A stretch of DNA of 58,112 bases, from NCBI RefSeq assembly GCF_001037465.1, contig NZ_LFCV01000056.1, forward strand, positions 1 through 58,112, read 5' to 3'. Below are positions 31,352 through 40,890 of the stretch, in pieces. The notes under the pieces are model-generated. The model did not search any database. It was given only the letters and a program-made list of their open reading frames with translations, and had not been told where the DNA came from. The position numbers and the translations under genes were made by a program. Every line of letters starts with the position of its first letter. Within the stretch, counting starts at the first letter, position 1. The stretch comes from Xenorhabdus khoisanae (GTDB taxonomy: Bacteria > Pseudomonadota > Gammaproteobacteria > Enterobacterales > Enterobacteriaceae).

Positions 31352-31432
31352 GCATTGTCTGGTGAGCCTCTGCATGGGGCTAATCAGATCAAAAACGAAG
31401 GTTTGTGAGAATCGCTACAGCGTCATTATTCT

Positions 31433-31677
31433 CTTTGAAACTATAATCGTAGTCATATTAATATCGAGAGTCACTCATACAATTGAACTCATAAAATGAT
31501 GTTGGAAATCTACTATGGGCAAACTTTTTGCCATTTAGTAATGTTGGCCAGCATAAGCAGGTTTGTCTATGTTAAGTTCAATAATGCCCATTTCACTCAA
31601 CAACACAAACTGCGTTGATCCAGCCACTTTTGGTGATCTGAAAACAACACAACACAGCTACATCAATGTGTTGTACA
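31433..31677 (+). repeat. direct repeat, left copy, flanking the Tc toxin locus
   Basis: This 245-base element recurs at 48748-48990 in the same orientation, 17.3 kb away. From about 31490 on the copies differ at only a few positions; the first ~55 bases are more diverged. On the minus strand both copies keep a ~40-codon frame ending ELNIDKPAYAGQHY-stop, so the element may be the tail of an old coding gene. Part of 31352-31784 otherwise holds nothing recognisable. Confidence 0.85.
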
Positions 31678-31785
31678 CAAGGGCCAAAAAAGACAATAAA
31701 GTTTGTACATAGTGAGAAATTCTACTGTGTAATTATTTGATATCATTTATGAATGAAGTTTAAGAAATGTGTACTGTCACTATTA

Positions 31786-32595
31786 GGGGCTGTTGACGTT
31801 TTGCGGGGAATAATTAGACAGCATGATGATTGGGTATAATTACTTTCGCGAAAAAACAATCAGACCTCCTCATCATGCTACGAACTATATTAACAGATCT
31901 CCACTGGAATAAGCTATTTGCATTAATGCAACACACGGGTTGGATTTATAACAAACTTGAACATCGTTTGACTCTGGAAGGCATTTTTTACCGAATGCGA
32001 ACGAGTGTTCCCTAGCGCGATTTACCGCCTGAATTCGGGATATTGCGCCCAATTCGGCAAATGGAATAGTGTCTTTCACCGCTTTAATGCGTGATCAAAG
32101 AAAGGCATTTTAAAGATTATTTTCAGTCGGTTATCTGAAATAGCAGATACAGAATGGCTGTTTATTGATGGGAGCATCGTTCGGGCTCACCAGCATAGTG
32201 CAGACACCGCGACGGAGGATGATGAGGTCATTGGCAAAAGTCGTGGCGGACGCTCAACTAAAATCCATTTAGCCGTAGATAGCGGAGGTTTCCCCGTCCA
32301 TTTGGAACTTTCTGGGGGACAGGTTCATGATAGTATTCATGCCAGAAAGTCTGGTCTCTGAGTCGCCTTCATCCCAAGTGGTCATTGCTGATAAAGGTTA
32401 TGATAGCCAGCGTTTCAGGAATTTTATTGAACAGAAAGCCGCTATTCCAGTGATCCCTTAAACATTTTCGTGCAATAGCAACAAGATACGATAAGCTTGA
32501 ACGGAATTACGCCAATATGTTAGTACTGGTGTTTATCATTGTTTGTCTGCCGATATGGGTTGATTAAATTATGGACTTGAAACATCAACAGCCCC
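31786..32595 (+). mobile_element. IS5-family (IS427-like) insertion sequence, degenerate
   Basis: An 810-bp element is bounded by inverted repeats GGGGCTGTTGA and TCAACAGCCCC. TA duplications flank it (31784-31785 and 32596-32597), as expected for the IS427 branch of IS5. It carries one disrupted transposase gene and inserted between the left direct repeat and the toxin genes. Confidence 0.88.
31875..32567 (+). pseudogene. broken IS5-family transposase
   Basis: Recognisable pieces are, in order, MLRTILTDLHWNKL, then RDLPPEFG, KWNSVFHRFN, LFIDGSIVRAHQHSA with KSRGGRSTKIHLAVD, VVIADKGYDSQRFRNF and finally FRAIATRYDKLERNY. Damage seen: a TAG in place of the Trp before RDLPP (near 32013), a frame change just after RDLPPEFG, a TGA in place of another Trp (near 32090), a frame break between HDS and the VVIADKG block, and loss of about 25 codons between PVIP and HFRAIATRY that should hold part of the catalytic region. 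It cannot make an active transposase. Confidence 0.88.
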
Positions 32596-32597
32596 TA

Positions 32598-33239
32598 GCC
32601 AGCAGTACCAGGACTTATTATGATCATTGGTGAACGCTGAAAAGAAAGAACAACAAAAGAAGATAGTAACGATTGCGTAAAATTCGGCTGAATTTTAATA
32701 ATCCCACCTTAATCTAATAGGCAATGAATAACCAATCAAGGTTACATTGAGCCTGAGTTATTTAATAACCGCTTCATGTAACACAATGGAGTTATTTACA
32801 TGATCAGTTTTTAACATTCCTCTTATACATGGTTTATTCACTAAATATAAATAAGATTATTTTTATAATATCAGAGGAGTAACCATATGAACTCATTGAG
32901 TATTTTTATTGTGCTTGGATTTACCTAATAACTTTCATTATTTTTCTGATGCTTTTTGAAATGGTATGAAATTCTCATGTCTGACATTGATAGGGAAGGC
33001 ATAACGTTTTAAACCACTCTTTATTTGTGAAACGTTATTTATTCAACCAAATTATAAATTAATCATTGAAAATAAAAAATAAGTAAAAAATGCTCTCTAT
33101 TCCCCCCTTCGTAATAACACCGTAGTTAATATGATTAATATCAAATAAAGAAAATTAGATCGTAAATAAGATAGTAACCGACAAAATATTGACCATTAAA
33201 CTTTCTGAAACACTTTTTTATAAAATAATTGAGGTTATT
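32598..33239. other. AT-rich 5' region of the toxin operon
   Basis: The 642 bases between the IS and the TcA start hold no gene of normal size. Only a 13-codon ORF with a strong ribosome binding site (32887) stands out. The tc promoter must lie here, and the long leader suggests post-transcriptional control. Confidence 0.45.
32887..32928 (+). CDS. 13-codon ORF upstream of TcA, possible leader peptide
   Basis: MNSLSIFIVLGFT follows GAGGAG with ideal 7-base spacing, better than the TcA site itself. It lies about 310 bases ahead of the TcA start. It may be a leader peptide or the remnant of a lost gene; no other support is available. Confidence 0.25.
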   Translation: MNSLSIFIVLGFT

Positions 33240-36200
33240 ATGTACAGTACAGATGTGTTACTGAACAGAATCAATCAAACTCGCGACGGTCAATTAATGA
33301 CTCTCGCAGACCTTCAGCCTTTCTCATTCAGCGAACTAAGAAAAATGTTCGAGGAACAGCTTAGCTGGGGGGAAGTCCACTATCTCTATCGCGAAGCGGT
33401 TGAACAAAAAAAACATCATCGTCTGCTGGAAGCGCGTGTTTTCACCCGTGCCAACCCCCAATTATCCCGTGCCATCCGTCTGGGTATTGAACGAGACGAC
33501 CTTTCGCGCAGTTATGATGAAATGTTCGGTTCTCGCTCTTCTTCCTTTGTACATCCGGGCTCTGTGGCTTCCATGTTCTCACCGGCGGGCTATCTCACCG
33601 AGCTGTACCGGGAGGCAAAGGATTTGCATTTCAAAGACTCGGCTTATCATCTTGATAATCGCCGCCCGGATCTGGCTGACCTGGCACTGAGCCAGAGTAA
33701 TATGGATACGGAAATCTCCACCCTGACACTATCTAATGAACTGTTGCTGGAGCATATTACCCGCAAGACCGGCAGTAACCCGGACGCATTGATGGAGAGC
33801 CTGTCAACTTACCGTCAGGCCATTGACACCCCTTACCATCAGCCTTATGAGACTATCCGTCAGGTGATTATGACGCATGACAGTACCTTATCCGCGCTGT
33901 CACGTAACCCGGAGGTTATGGGGCAGGCAGAAGGGGCTTCATTGCTGGCTATTCTGGCAAATATTTCGCCGGAACTTTATAACATTTTGATTGAAGAGAT
34001 TACGGAAGAGAACGCTGAGGCTTTATTTGCGAAAAACTTCGGTGAAAATATCACGCCCGAGAATTTCGCGTCACAGTCCTGGATAGCCAGGCATTATGGC
34101 CTTGAGCTTTCTGACGTGCAAAAATATCTTGGGATGTTGCAGAATGACTTTGCTGATAATACCTCTGTTTATATTGATAATATTTCAACAGGCTTAGTGG
34201 TCAATAGTGAAAGTAAGCTCGAGGCTTACAAGATAACCAGAATTCCTGGGAAAGATTATTCGAAGCACCTAAATTTTTGGGACCTGCTTTATCAAGGTGA
34301 TAATAATTTTGTTATCAGGGTTAGCTTTAAAAAGAATGATAGCGACCTGATGATACGTAAAAGTAAGGCTGGAACGATCAGCAATAGCAAGCCTATAGGC
34401 AAGTTTTCTGCACCAATTTATGCGAATACGGTTTATCAAAGTGATGTACTGTCACCTCTTACCGTTGATGAGCTAAAAGAAGGGAAGACCATCTTTGCTT
34501 ATAATCATGGCAAGGGTAGTGGCAGTCGGGGGACCCCTGTCTTTGTTTTCGAAAGCTACCCACTGAAAATTTTCGCCCTCAAACTGAATAAAGCCATTCG
34601 TCTGTGTCTGGCGAGCGGACTCTCACCGGATGAACTTCAACCTATTGTATACAGTGATAACGCACAGGGCATCATCAATGACTCAGTGCTGACCAAAGTT
34701 TTCTATACCCTGTTCTACAACAGCCGCTATGCGCTGAGTTTTGATGACGCACAGGTGCTGAATGGCTCGGTCATCAATCAGTATGCCGATGACGACAGTG
34801 TCAGCCACTTTAACCGTCTCTTTAACACGCCACCGCTGAGAGGGAAATTCTTTGAAGCCAACGGTAATACGGTCAATATTGCCCCGGGTGAGCAGCAAGC
34901 TACCTTTGCCCGTTCAGCCCTGATGCGTGGGCTGGGTATCAACAGCGGTGAGTTGTATCAGTTAGGTAAACTGGCGGGTGTGCTGGACAGCAAAAATAAC
35001 ATCACGCTTTCTGTTTCTGTTATCTCCTCACTTTATCGTCTGAAGTTACTGGCCTATGCACATCAGCTAACGGTAAATGAACTGTGTATGCTTTATAGTT
35101 TTTCGCCGTTCAGCAGTAAAACGACGGCTTCTTTGTCTTTTAGGGAGCTGGCGCAGCTGGTTGTCTGGTTGTATCAGGTGACGCAGTGGTTAGCCGAGGC
35201 GGAAATCACCACGGAAGAGCTCTGGTTATTATGTACACCCGAATTCAGCGGAAATATTTCACCGGAAATCAATAACCTGCTTAACACCCTCCGGCCACGT
35301 ATTAGTGAGGATATGACGCAGAGTGACAACCGGGAACTGCAGGCTGAAATTCTCGCGCCTTTTATTGCGGCAACGCTGCATCTGGCGTCACCGGATATGG
35401 CGCGTTATATCCTGTTGTGGACCGATAACCTGCGACCGGGCGGCCTGAATATTGCCGGATTTATGACACTGGTATTGAAAGAGACGCTGAGTGTCGCTGA
35501 AACCACCCAACTGGCGCAGTTCTGCCATGTGATGGCCCAGTTGTCGCTTTCCGTGCAGGTATTGCGCCTCAGTGAAGCGGAACTATCCGTACTGGTTATC
35601 TCCGGCTTCACGGTGCTGGAAACAAAAAATCAGCCAGCCGGACAGCACAATATCGATACCCTGTTATCACTCTACAAATTCCACCAGTGGATTAACGCAC
35701 TGGGCAGCCCCAGCTCTGACACGCTGGATATGCTGCGCCAGCAGACGCTAACGGCAGACAGACTGGCATCGGTGATGGGTCTGGACACCAGTATGGTGAC
35801 ACAGGCGATGGAGTGTGCCGGGGTAAGCCGTCTTCAGAGCTGGGAAAATATCAACACCGTACTGCAATGGATAGATGTGGCATCAGAACTGCACACCATG
35901 CCGGCGGTTATCCGTACGTTGGTGAATATCCGTTACGTGACCGTACCGAACAAAGCAGAGCCGGCGCTACCTTCCTGGAATGAGTGGCAGACGCTGGCAG
36001 AAAATATGGAAGCCGGACTCAGTACACAACAGGCTCAGGCACTGTCGGATCATACCGCAGAGCGCCTGAGTAGTGTGCTATCCAATTGGTTTCTGGCGAA
36101 TATCCCGCCAGAAGGTGTGTCCCTGCAAAGGCGGGATGATCTGTACAGCTATTTCCTGATTGATAATCAGGTCTCTTCTGCCGTGAAAACCACCCGGCTG

Positions 36201-39200
36201 GCAGAGGCGATTGCCGGGATTCAACTCTACATTAACCGGGCGCTGAACCGGATAGAACCCAATGCCCGGGCCGATGTGTCAACCCGACAGTTTTTTACCG
36301 ACTGGGCGGTGAATAACCGTTACAGCACTTGGGGCGGGGTGTCACGGCTGGTTTATTATCCGGAAAACTACATTGACCCGACCCAGCGTATCGGGCAGAC
36401 CCGCATGATGGATGAACTGCTCGAAAACATCAGCCAGAGTAAGCTCAGTAGAGATACCGTGGAAGAGGCGTTTAAAACCTACCTGACCCGCTTTGAAACG
36501 GTGGCGGATCTGAAAGTGGTCAGCGCCTATCACGATAACGTCAACAGCAACACCGGGCTGACCTGGTTCATCGGCCAAACGCGGGAAAATCTGCCGGAGT
36601 ACTACTGGCGTAACGTGGATATCTCACGGATGCAGGCGGGTAAATTACCGGCCAATGCTTGGAAAGAATGGACGAAGATTGATACGGCAGTCAGCCCATA
36701 TGGAGATGCAGTGCGCCCAGTCGTATTCAGAGAGCGCCTGCACCTGATCTGGGTGGAAAAAGATGAAGTGGCAGAAAATGGCACTGATCCGGTGAAAACC
36801 TTTGACCGTTTTACCCTGAAACTGGCGTTTTTACGTCATGACGGCAGCTGGAGTGCCCCCTGGTCTTACGATATCACGAAGCAGGTGATGGCGGTCACCG
36901 GCGACAAGCCGGAGACTAAGCGGCTGGGACTGGCCGCCTCAGGCTTTCAGGGCGAAGACACCTTACTGGTCTTTGTATACCAGACCGGGGAAAGTTACCC
37001 CGATTTTGGCGGCAGCAATAAAAGTGTAGCAGGAATGGTCATTTACGGTGATGGTTCCCTGAAAAAGATGGATAACACAGCACTGAGCCGCTACAGCCAA
37101 CTGAAACATACCTTTGATATCATCAACGCTACAGACAGCGAGTTGGTGAGGAAAGCCGGCTACCGTTTCGCTCAGGATTTTGACATGCCCACTTCATTGA
37201 ATATGGGGTCTGCCACGGGTGATTATACTCTGACGGTGATGGAAAACGGGAATATACCGCAGATAGCCAGCCAATATTCCAGTGACAACCTTGTTATTAC
37301 ACTGAATAACTCGACCTTCACTGTCAGATATCATGGGGGCAGTAATACACTCAGAAACCAACAAACCCGCGCCATGAAGCTTTCTGGTGTGGACGGAAAA
37401 TCACAGTATGGCAATGCTTTTATTATAGCAAATACCGCCAAGCGTTATGGTGGTTACCAAAATCTTGGGGGCCCAATTGTTGTTTATAATAAAACGAAAA
37501 ACTATATCGCTTCAGTACAAGACAGTCGCTACGGAAATTATGAAAGAAATCTGATTCTAACTCCTGTTGATATGGGAACCGGAAATATAGGGAATAGCGG
37601 AAGTTATAATTCTCGACTTTTCAAGTTTAAATTTTCTCCAAACACTCTTTTACGCCAGGTTTTCAATGTTGGCAGCAACAAAATTAGTGACTTTAAAAAG
37701 TGTAGTTATGCTGTTAATGGTAATACTGGTTCAGGCTTCCAAATATTTTGTTCTTATCAATCCTCTGGCTGGCTGGATATTGACACAGGTGTTAACAATA
37801 CCGATATCAAAATTACGGTGGTGGCTGGCAGTAAACCCCAGACTTTTACCGCCAGTACCGATGCAGCTTCCTTGCCGACAAACAGTTTTGATGGCATGCA
37901 ATACACCTTTAAGCCCCTGGTCATTGATGCTTCACAACTGGCCTTCACCAAAGATGTCGCCCCGCTAAACATCGTTTTTGAGGCTAAAGCCCGAGACGGG
38001 CGCGTGTTGGGTAAAGTCAATAAGACGTTGTCAGTGAAACGGATCAATTATAATCCGGAAGATATTCTGTTTCTGTATGAAACCAGTGCTGGCGCACAGT
38101 ATATGCAGCGCGGGGTGTACCGCATTCGCCTCAACACCCTGCTGGCACCGCAACTGGTGTCCAAAGCGAATACCGGTATTGATACCATCCTGACTATGGA
38201 AACCCAGCAGTTACCGGAACCCCAGTTGGGCAAAGGCTTTTATGCGACTTTCACTCTGCCACCTTATAATCCATCGACGCATGGCTCCAATCGGGCGTTC
38301 AAGCTTAACCTTAAACATGTAGTTGATAATAACGTTCATGTTATCTATTCGGGGCTGTTGCAGGATAACGAATTTAATGTCCGACTCTTTATTCCGTTGG
38401 ATGATAAACCGCTCAGTATTGATTATCTTGCTAAGGTGTTTTTAACCACCCAGAAGAAACCTTATGATGGCACCTGGAATGGAGCACATTTTATATATGT
38501 GGGAAGTGAAAACAGCGATATCGGTATCAATAAAAACTCGGATATCAGTATGTTTGCCAATATACAAATACATAACGGCGAAACTACCGAACCATTGGAC
38601 TTTAATAGCGCCTGTGCCCTCTATTACTGGGAACTGTTCTACTACACTCCAATGATGTGCTTCCAGCGTCTGCTACAGGAAAAACAATTCGATGAAGCCA
38701 CCAAATGGATGAATTACGTCTACAATCCGGCTGGTTATATCGTTAACGGGGAAATCGCGCCCTGGACCTGGAACTGCCGACCGCTGGAAGATACCACCTC
38801 CTGGAATGCCAATCCGCTGGATGCCATTGATCCGGATGCCGTCGCCCAAAATGACCCGATGCACTACAAAGTGGCCACCTTTATGCGTCTGTTGGATCAG
38901 CTCATTCTGCGCGGCGATATGGCTTATCGCGAACTGACCCGCGATGCGCTGAATGAAGCCAAAATGTGGTATGTGCGCGCTTTGGAACTGCTTGGTGATG
39001 AGCCAGAGGATGACGGCAGCAATCAATGGGCTGCACCATCACTTTCCATCGCGGCCAGCCAGACTGTGCAGGCGACCTATCAGCAGGATCTTGCGGCGCT
39101 GGACCGGGGTGAGGTGCCCACGCCGTCCCGTACCGCGAACTCGCTGGTCGGTTTGTTCCTGCCGGAATATAACCCGGCACTGACCGATTACTGGAAAACC

Positions 39201-40838
39201 CTGCGTCTGCGTCTGTTTAACCTGCGCAATAACCTTTCCATTGACGGACAGCCGCTATCACTGGCGATTTACGCCGAGCCCACCGATCCGAAAGCACTGC
39301 TCACCAGTATGGTACAGGCCTCTCAGGGCGGCAGTGCATTGCCGACAGGCACCCTGTCGTTATACCGTTTTCCGGTGATGCTGGAGCGGGCCCGCAATCT
39401 GGTGGCACAATTGACTCAGTTCGGAACCTCTCTACTCAATATGGCAGAGCATGATGACGCCGATGAACTCACCACGCTGTTACTTCAACACGGTATGGAG
39501 CTGGCGACACAGAGCATCCGTATTCAGCAACGAACCGTCGATGAAGTGGATGCTGATATCGCCGTATTGGCAGAGAGCCGTCGCAGTGCGCAGAACCGTC
39601 TGGAAAAATACCAGCAGTTATATGACGAAGATATTAACGCTGGTGAACAGCGAGCGATGTCACTGTTTGATGCCGCATCAGGCCAATCTGTGGCTGCTCA
39701 GGCGCTCTCAATAGCCGAAGGGGTGGCTGATTTAGTGCCAAACGTGTTTGGCTTCGCTTGTGGGGGAAGTCGCTGGGGGGCAGCACTGCGTGCTTCTGCG
39801 TCCGTGCTGTCTCTTTCTGCGTCCGCTTCACAATACTCCGCGGAAAAAATCAGCCGTTCGGAAACCTACCGCCGCCGCCGTCAGGAGTGGGAAATTCAGC
39901 GCGATAACGCTGACGGTGAAGTCAGGCAGATGGATGCCCAGCTGGAAGCCCTGAAAATCCGTCGCGAAGCGGCACAGATGCAGGTGGAATATCAGGAAAC
40001 TCAACAGTCGCAGACGCAGGCTCAGTTAGAACTTTTACAACGTAAATTCACAAATAAAGCCCTCTACAGTTGGATGCGCGGCAAACTGAGCGCCATTTAT
40101 TACCAATTCTTTGACCTGACCCAGTCCTTCTGCCTGATGGCACAGGAAGCGCTGCGCCGCGAACTGACCGATACCGGTGTGACCTTTATCCGCGGCAGCG
40201 CCTGGAACGGCACGACGGCGGGTTTAATGGCGGGTGAAACCCTCTTACTGAGCCTGGCAGAGATGGAAAAAGCCTGGCTGGAGCGTGATGAGCGCGCGCT
40301 GGAAGTGACCCGTACCGTCTCGTTGGCTCAGGTATACCAGACCTTGTCATCAGACAGCTTTAGCCTGACAGAAAAACTCACTCAGTTCCTCCGTGAAGGC
40401 AAAGGCAGTGCAGGCATTTCCGGCAATGAACTGAAACTCAGCAACCGCCAGATAGAAGCCTCAGTGCGATTGTCTGATTTGAAAATTTTCAGCGACTACC
40501 CAGAAAGCCTCGGTAATACCCGTCAGTTGAAGCAGGTGAGTGTCACCTTGCCGGCACTGGTGGGTCCGTATGAAGATATCCGGGCCGTGCTGAATTACGG
40601 TGGCAGCATCGTCATGCCACGCGGTTGCAGTGCCATTGCTCTCTCCCACGGCGTGAATGACAGTGGTCAATTTATGCTGGATTTCAACGATCCCCGTTAT
40701 CTGCCGTTTGAAGGTATTTCCGTGAATGACAGCGGCAGCCTGACGTTGAGTTTCCCGGATGCGACTGATCGGCAGAAAGCGCTGCTGGAGAGCCTGAACG
40801 ATATCATTCTGCACATCCGCTACACCATTCGTTCCTAA
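33240..40838 (+). CDS. tcdA: Tc toxin A subunit (TcdA-type pentameric pore/translocon)
   Basis: This 2532-residue protein is close in length and layout to Photorhabdus TcdA1 (about 2516). TcA forms the cell-binding prepore pentamer whose central channel injects the TcC payload. Visible regions: the N-terminal shell with HPGSVASMFSPAGYLTELYREA and RRPDLADLALSQSNMD (about residues 100-160), then a divergent AT-rich insert at ~305-440 at the place of a TcdA1 receptor-binding domain. The middle has YSTWGGVSRLVYYPENYIDPTQRIGQT, and a second divergent AT-rich stretch lies at ~1310-1520. The C-terminal pore and TcB-binding part has GWELQ-type helices with SETYRRRRQEWEIQRDNADGE, the end being DIILHIRYTIRS. 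The start at 33240 has GAGG upstream and fits the length. It heads the operon with TcB and TcC. Confidence 0.95.
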   Translation: MYSTDVLLNRINQTRDGQLMTLADLQPFSFSELRKMFEEQLSWGEVHYLYREAVEQKKHHRLLEARVFTRANPQLSRAIRLGIERDDLSRSYDEMFGSRSSSFVHPGSVASMFSPAGYLTELYREAKDLHFKDSAYHLDNRRPDLADLALSQSNMDTEISTLTLSNELLLEHITRKTGSNPDALMESLSTYRQAIDTPYHQPYETIRQVIMTHDSTLSALSRNPEVMGQAEGASLLAILANISPELYNILIEEITEENAEALFAKNFGENITPENFASQSWIARHYGLELSDVQKYLGMLQNDFADNTSVYIDNISTGLVVNSESKLEAYKITRIPGKDYSKHLNFWDLLYQGDNNFVIRVSFKKNDSDLMIRKSKAGTISNSKPIGKFSAPIYANTVYQSDVLSPLTVDELKEGKTIFAYNHGKGSGSRGTPVFVFESYPLKIFALKLNKAIRLCLASGLSPDELQPIVYSDNAQGIINDSVLTKVFYTLFYNSRYALSFDDAQVLNGSVINQYADDDSVSHFNRLFNTPPLRGKFFEANGNTVNIAPGEQQATFARSALMRGLGINSGELYQLGKLAGVLDSKNNITLSVSVISSLYRLKLLAYAHQLTVNELCMLYSFSPFSSKTTASLSFRELAQLVVWLYQVTQWLAEAEITTEELWLLCTPEFSGNISPEINNLLNTLRPRISEDMTQSDNRELQAEILAPFIAATLHLASPDMARYILLWTDNLRPGGLNIAGFMTLVLKETLSVAETTQLAQFCHVMAQLSLSVQVLRLSEAELSVLVISGFTVLETKNQPAGQHNIDTLLSLYKFHQWINALGSPSSDTLDMLRQQTLTADRLASVMGLDTSMVTQAMECAGVSRLQSWENINTVLQWIDVASELHTMPAVIRTLVNIRYVTVPNKAEPALPSWNEWQTLAENMEAGLSTQQAQALSDHTAERLSSVLSNWFLANIPPEGVSLQRRDDLYSYFLIDNQVSSAVKTTRLAEAIAGIQLYINRALNRIEPNARADVSTRQFFTDWAVNNRYSTWGGVSRLVYYPENYIDPTQRIGQTRMMDELLENISQSKLSRDTVEEAFKTYLTRFETVADLKVVSAYHDNVNSNTGLTWFIGQTRENLPEYYWRNVDISRMQAGKLPANAWKEWTKIDTAVSPYGDAVRPVVFRERLHLIWVEKDEVAENGTDPVKTFDRFTLKLAFLRHDGSWSAPWSYDITKQVMAVTGDKPETKRLGLAASGFQGEDTLLVFVYQTGESYPDFGGSNKSVAGMVIYGDGSLKKMDNTALSRYSQLKHTFDIINATDSELVRKAGYRFAQDFDMPTSLNMGSATGDYTLTVMENGNIPQIASQYSSDNLVITLNNSTFTVRYHGGSNTLRNQQTRAMKLSGVDGKSQYGNAFIIANTAKRYGGYQNLGGPIVVYNKTKNYIASVQDSRYGNYERNLILTPVDMGTGNIGNSGSYNSRLFKFKFSPNTLLRQVFNVGSNKISDFKKCSYAVNGNTGSGFQIFCSYQSSGWLDIDTGVNNTDIKITVVAGSKPQTFTASTDAASLPTNSFDGMQYTFKPLVIDASQLAFTKDVAPLNIVFEAKARDGRVLGKVNKTLSVKRINYNPEDILFLYETSAGAQYMQRGVYRIRLNTLLAPQLVSKANTGIDTILTMETQQLPEPQLGKGFYATFTLPPYNPSTHGSNRAFKLNLKHVVDNNVHVIYSGLLQDNEFNVRLFIPLDDKPLSIDYLAKVFLTTQKKPYDGTWNGAHFIYVGSENSDIGINKNSDISMFANIQIHNGETTEPLDFNSACALYYWELFYYTPMMCFQRLLQEKQFDEATKWMNYVYNPAGYIVNGEIAPWTWNCRPLEDTTSWNANPLDAIDPDAVAQNDPMHYKVATFMRLLDQLILRGDMAYRELTRDALNEAKMWYVRALELLGDEPEDDGSNQWAAPSLSIAASQTVQATYQQDLAALDRGEVPTPSRTANSLVGLFLPEYNPALTDYWKTLRLRLFNLRNNLSIDGQPLSLAIYAEPTDPKALLTSMVQASQGGSALPTGTLSLYRFPVMLERARNLVAQLTQFGTSLLNMAEHDDADELTTLLLQHGMELATQSIRIQQRTVDEVDADIAVLAESRRSAQNRLEKYQQLYDEDINAGEQRAMSLFDAASGQSVAAQALSIAEGVADLVPNVFGFACGGSRWGAALRASASVLSLSASASQYSAEKISRSETYRRRRQEWEIQRDNADGEVRQMDAQLEALKIRREAAQMQVEYQETQQSQTQAQLELLQRKFTNKALYSWMRGKLSAIYYQFFDLTQSFCLMAQEALRRELTDTGVTFIRGSAWNGTTAGLMAGETLLLSLAEMEKAWLERDERALEVTRTVSLAQVYQTLSSDSFSLTEKLTQFLREGKGSAGISGNELKLSNRQIEASVRLSDLKIFSDYPESLGNTRQLKQVSVTLPALVGPYEDIRAVLNYGGSIVMPRGCSAIALSHGVNDSGQFMLDFNDPRYLPFEGISVNDSGSLTLSFPDATDRQKALLESLNDIILHIRYTIRS

Positions 40839-40856
40839 TTAAAACATTGTGATAGG

Positions 40857-40876
40857 CAGGCTCCTGAGGGAGCCTG
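40857..40876 (+). promoter_or_regulatory. hairpin between TcA and TcB genes
   Basis: An 8-bp GC-rich stem (CAGGCTCC/GGAGCCTG) with a TGAG loop lies 18 bases after the TcA stop and just before the TcB ribosome binding site (AAGGAG). Without a full T tract it looks more like an attenuator or mRNA-processing/stability element that sets the A:B ratio than a terminator. Confidence 0.5.
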
Positions 40877-40890
40877 TTTAAGGAGTTTTT

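Noticed and set aside
31433-31677. 40-codon plus-strand frame (MMLEIYYGQTF...) kept in both direct repeats
   Set aside because: It has no ribosome binding site, and its conservation is explained by recent duplication; the minus-strand frame in the same element is no less conserved, so neither is called as a gene.
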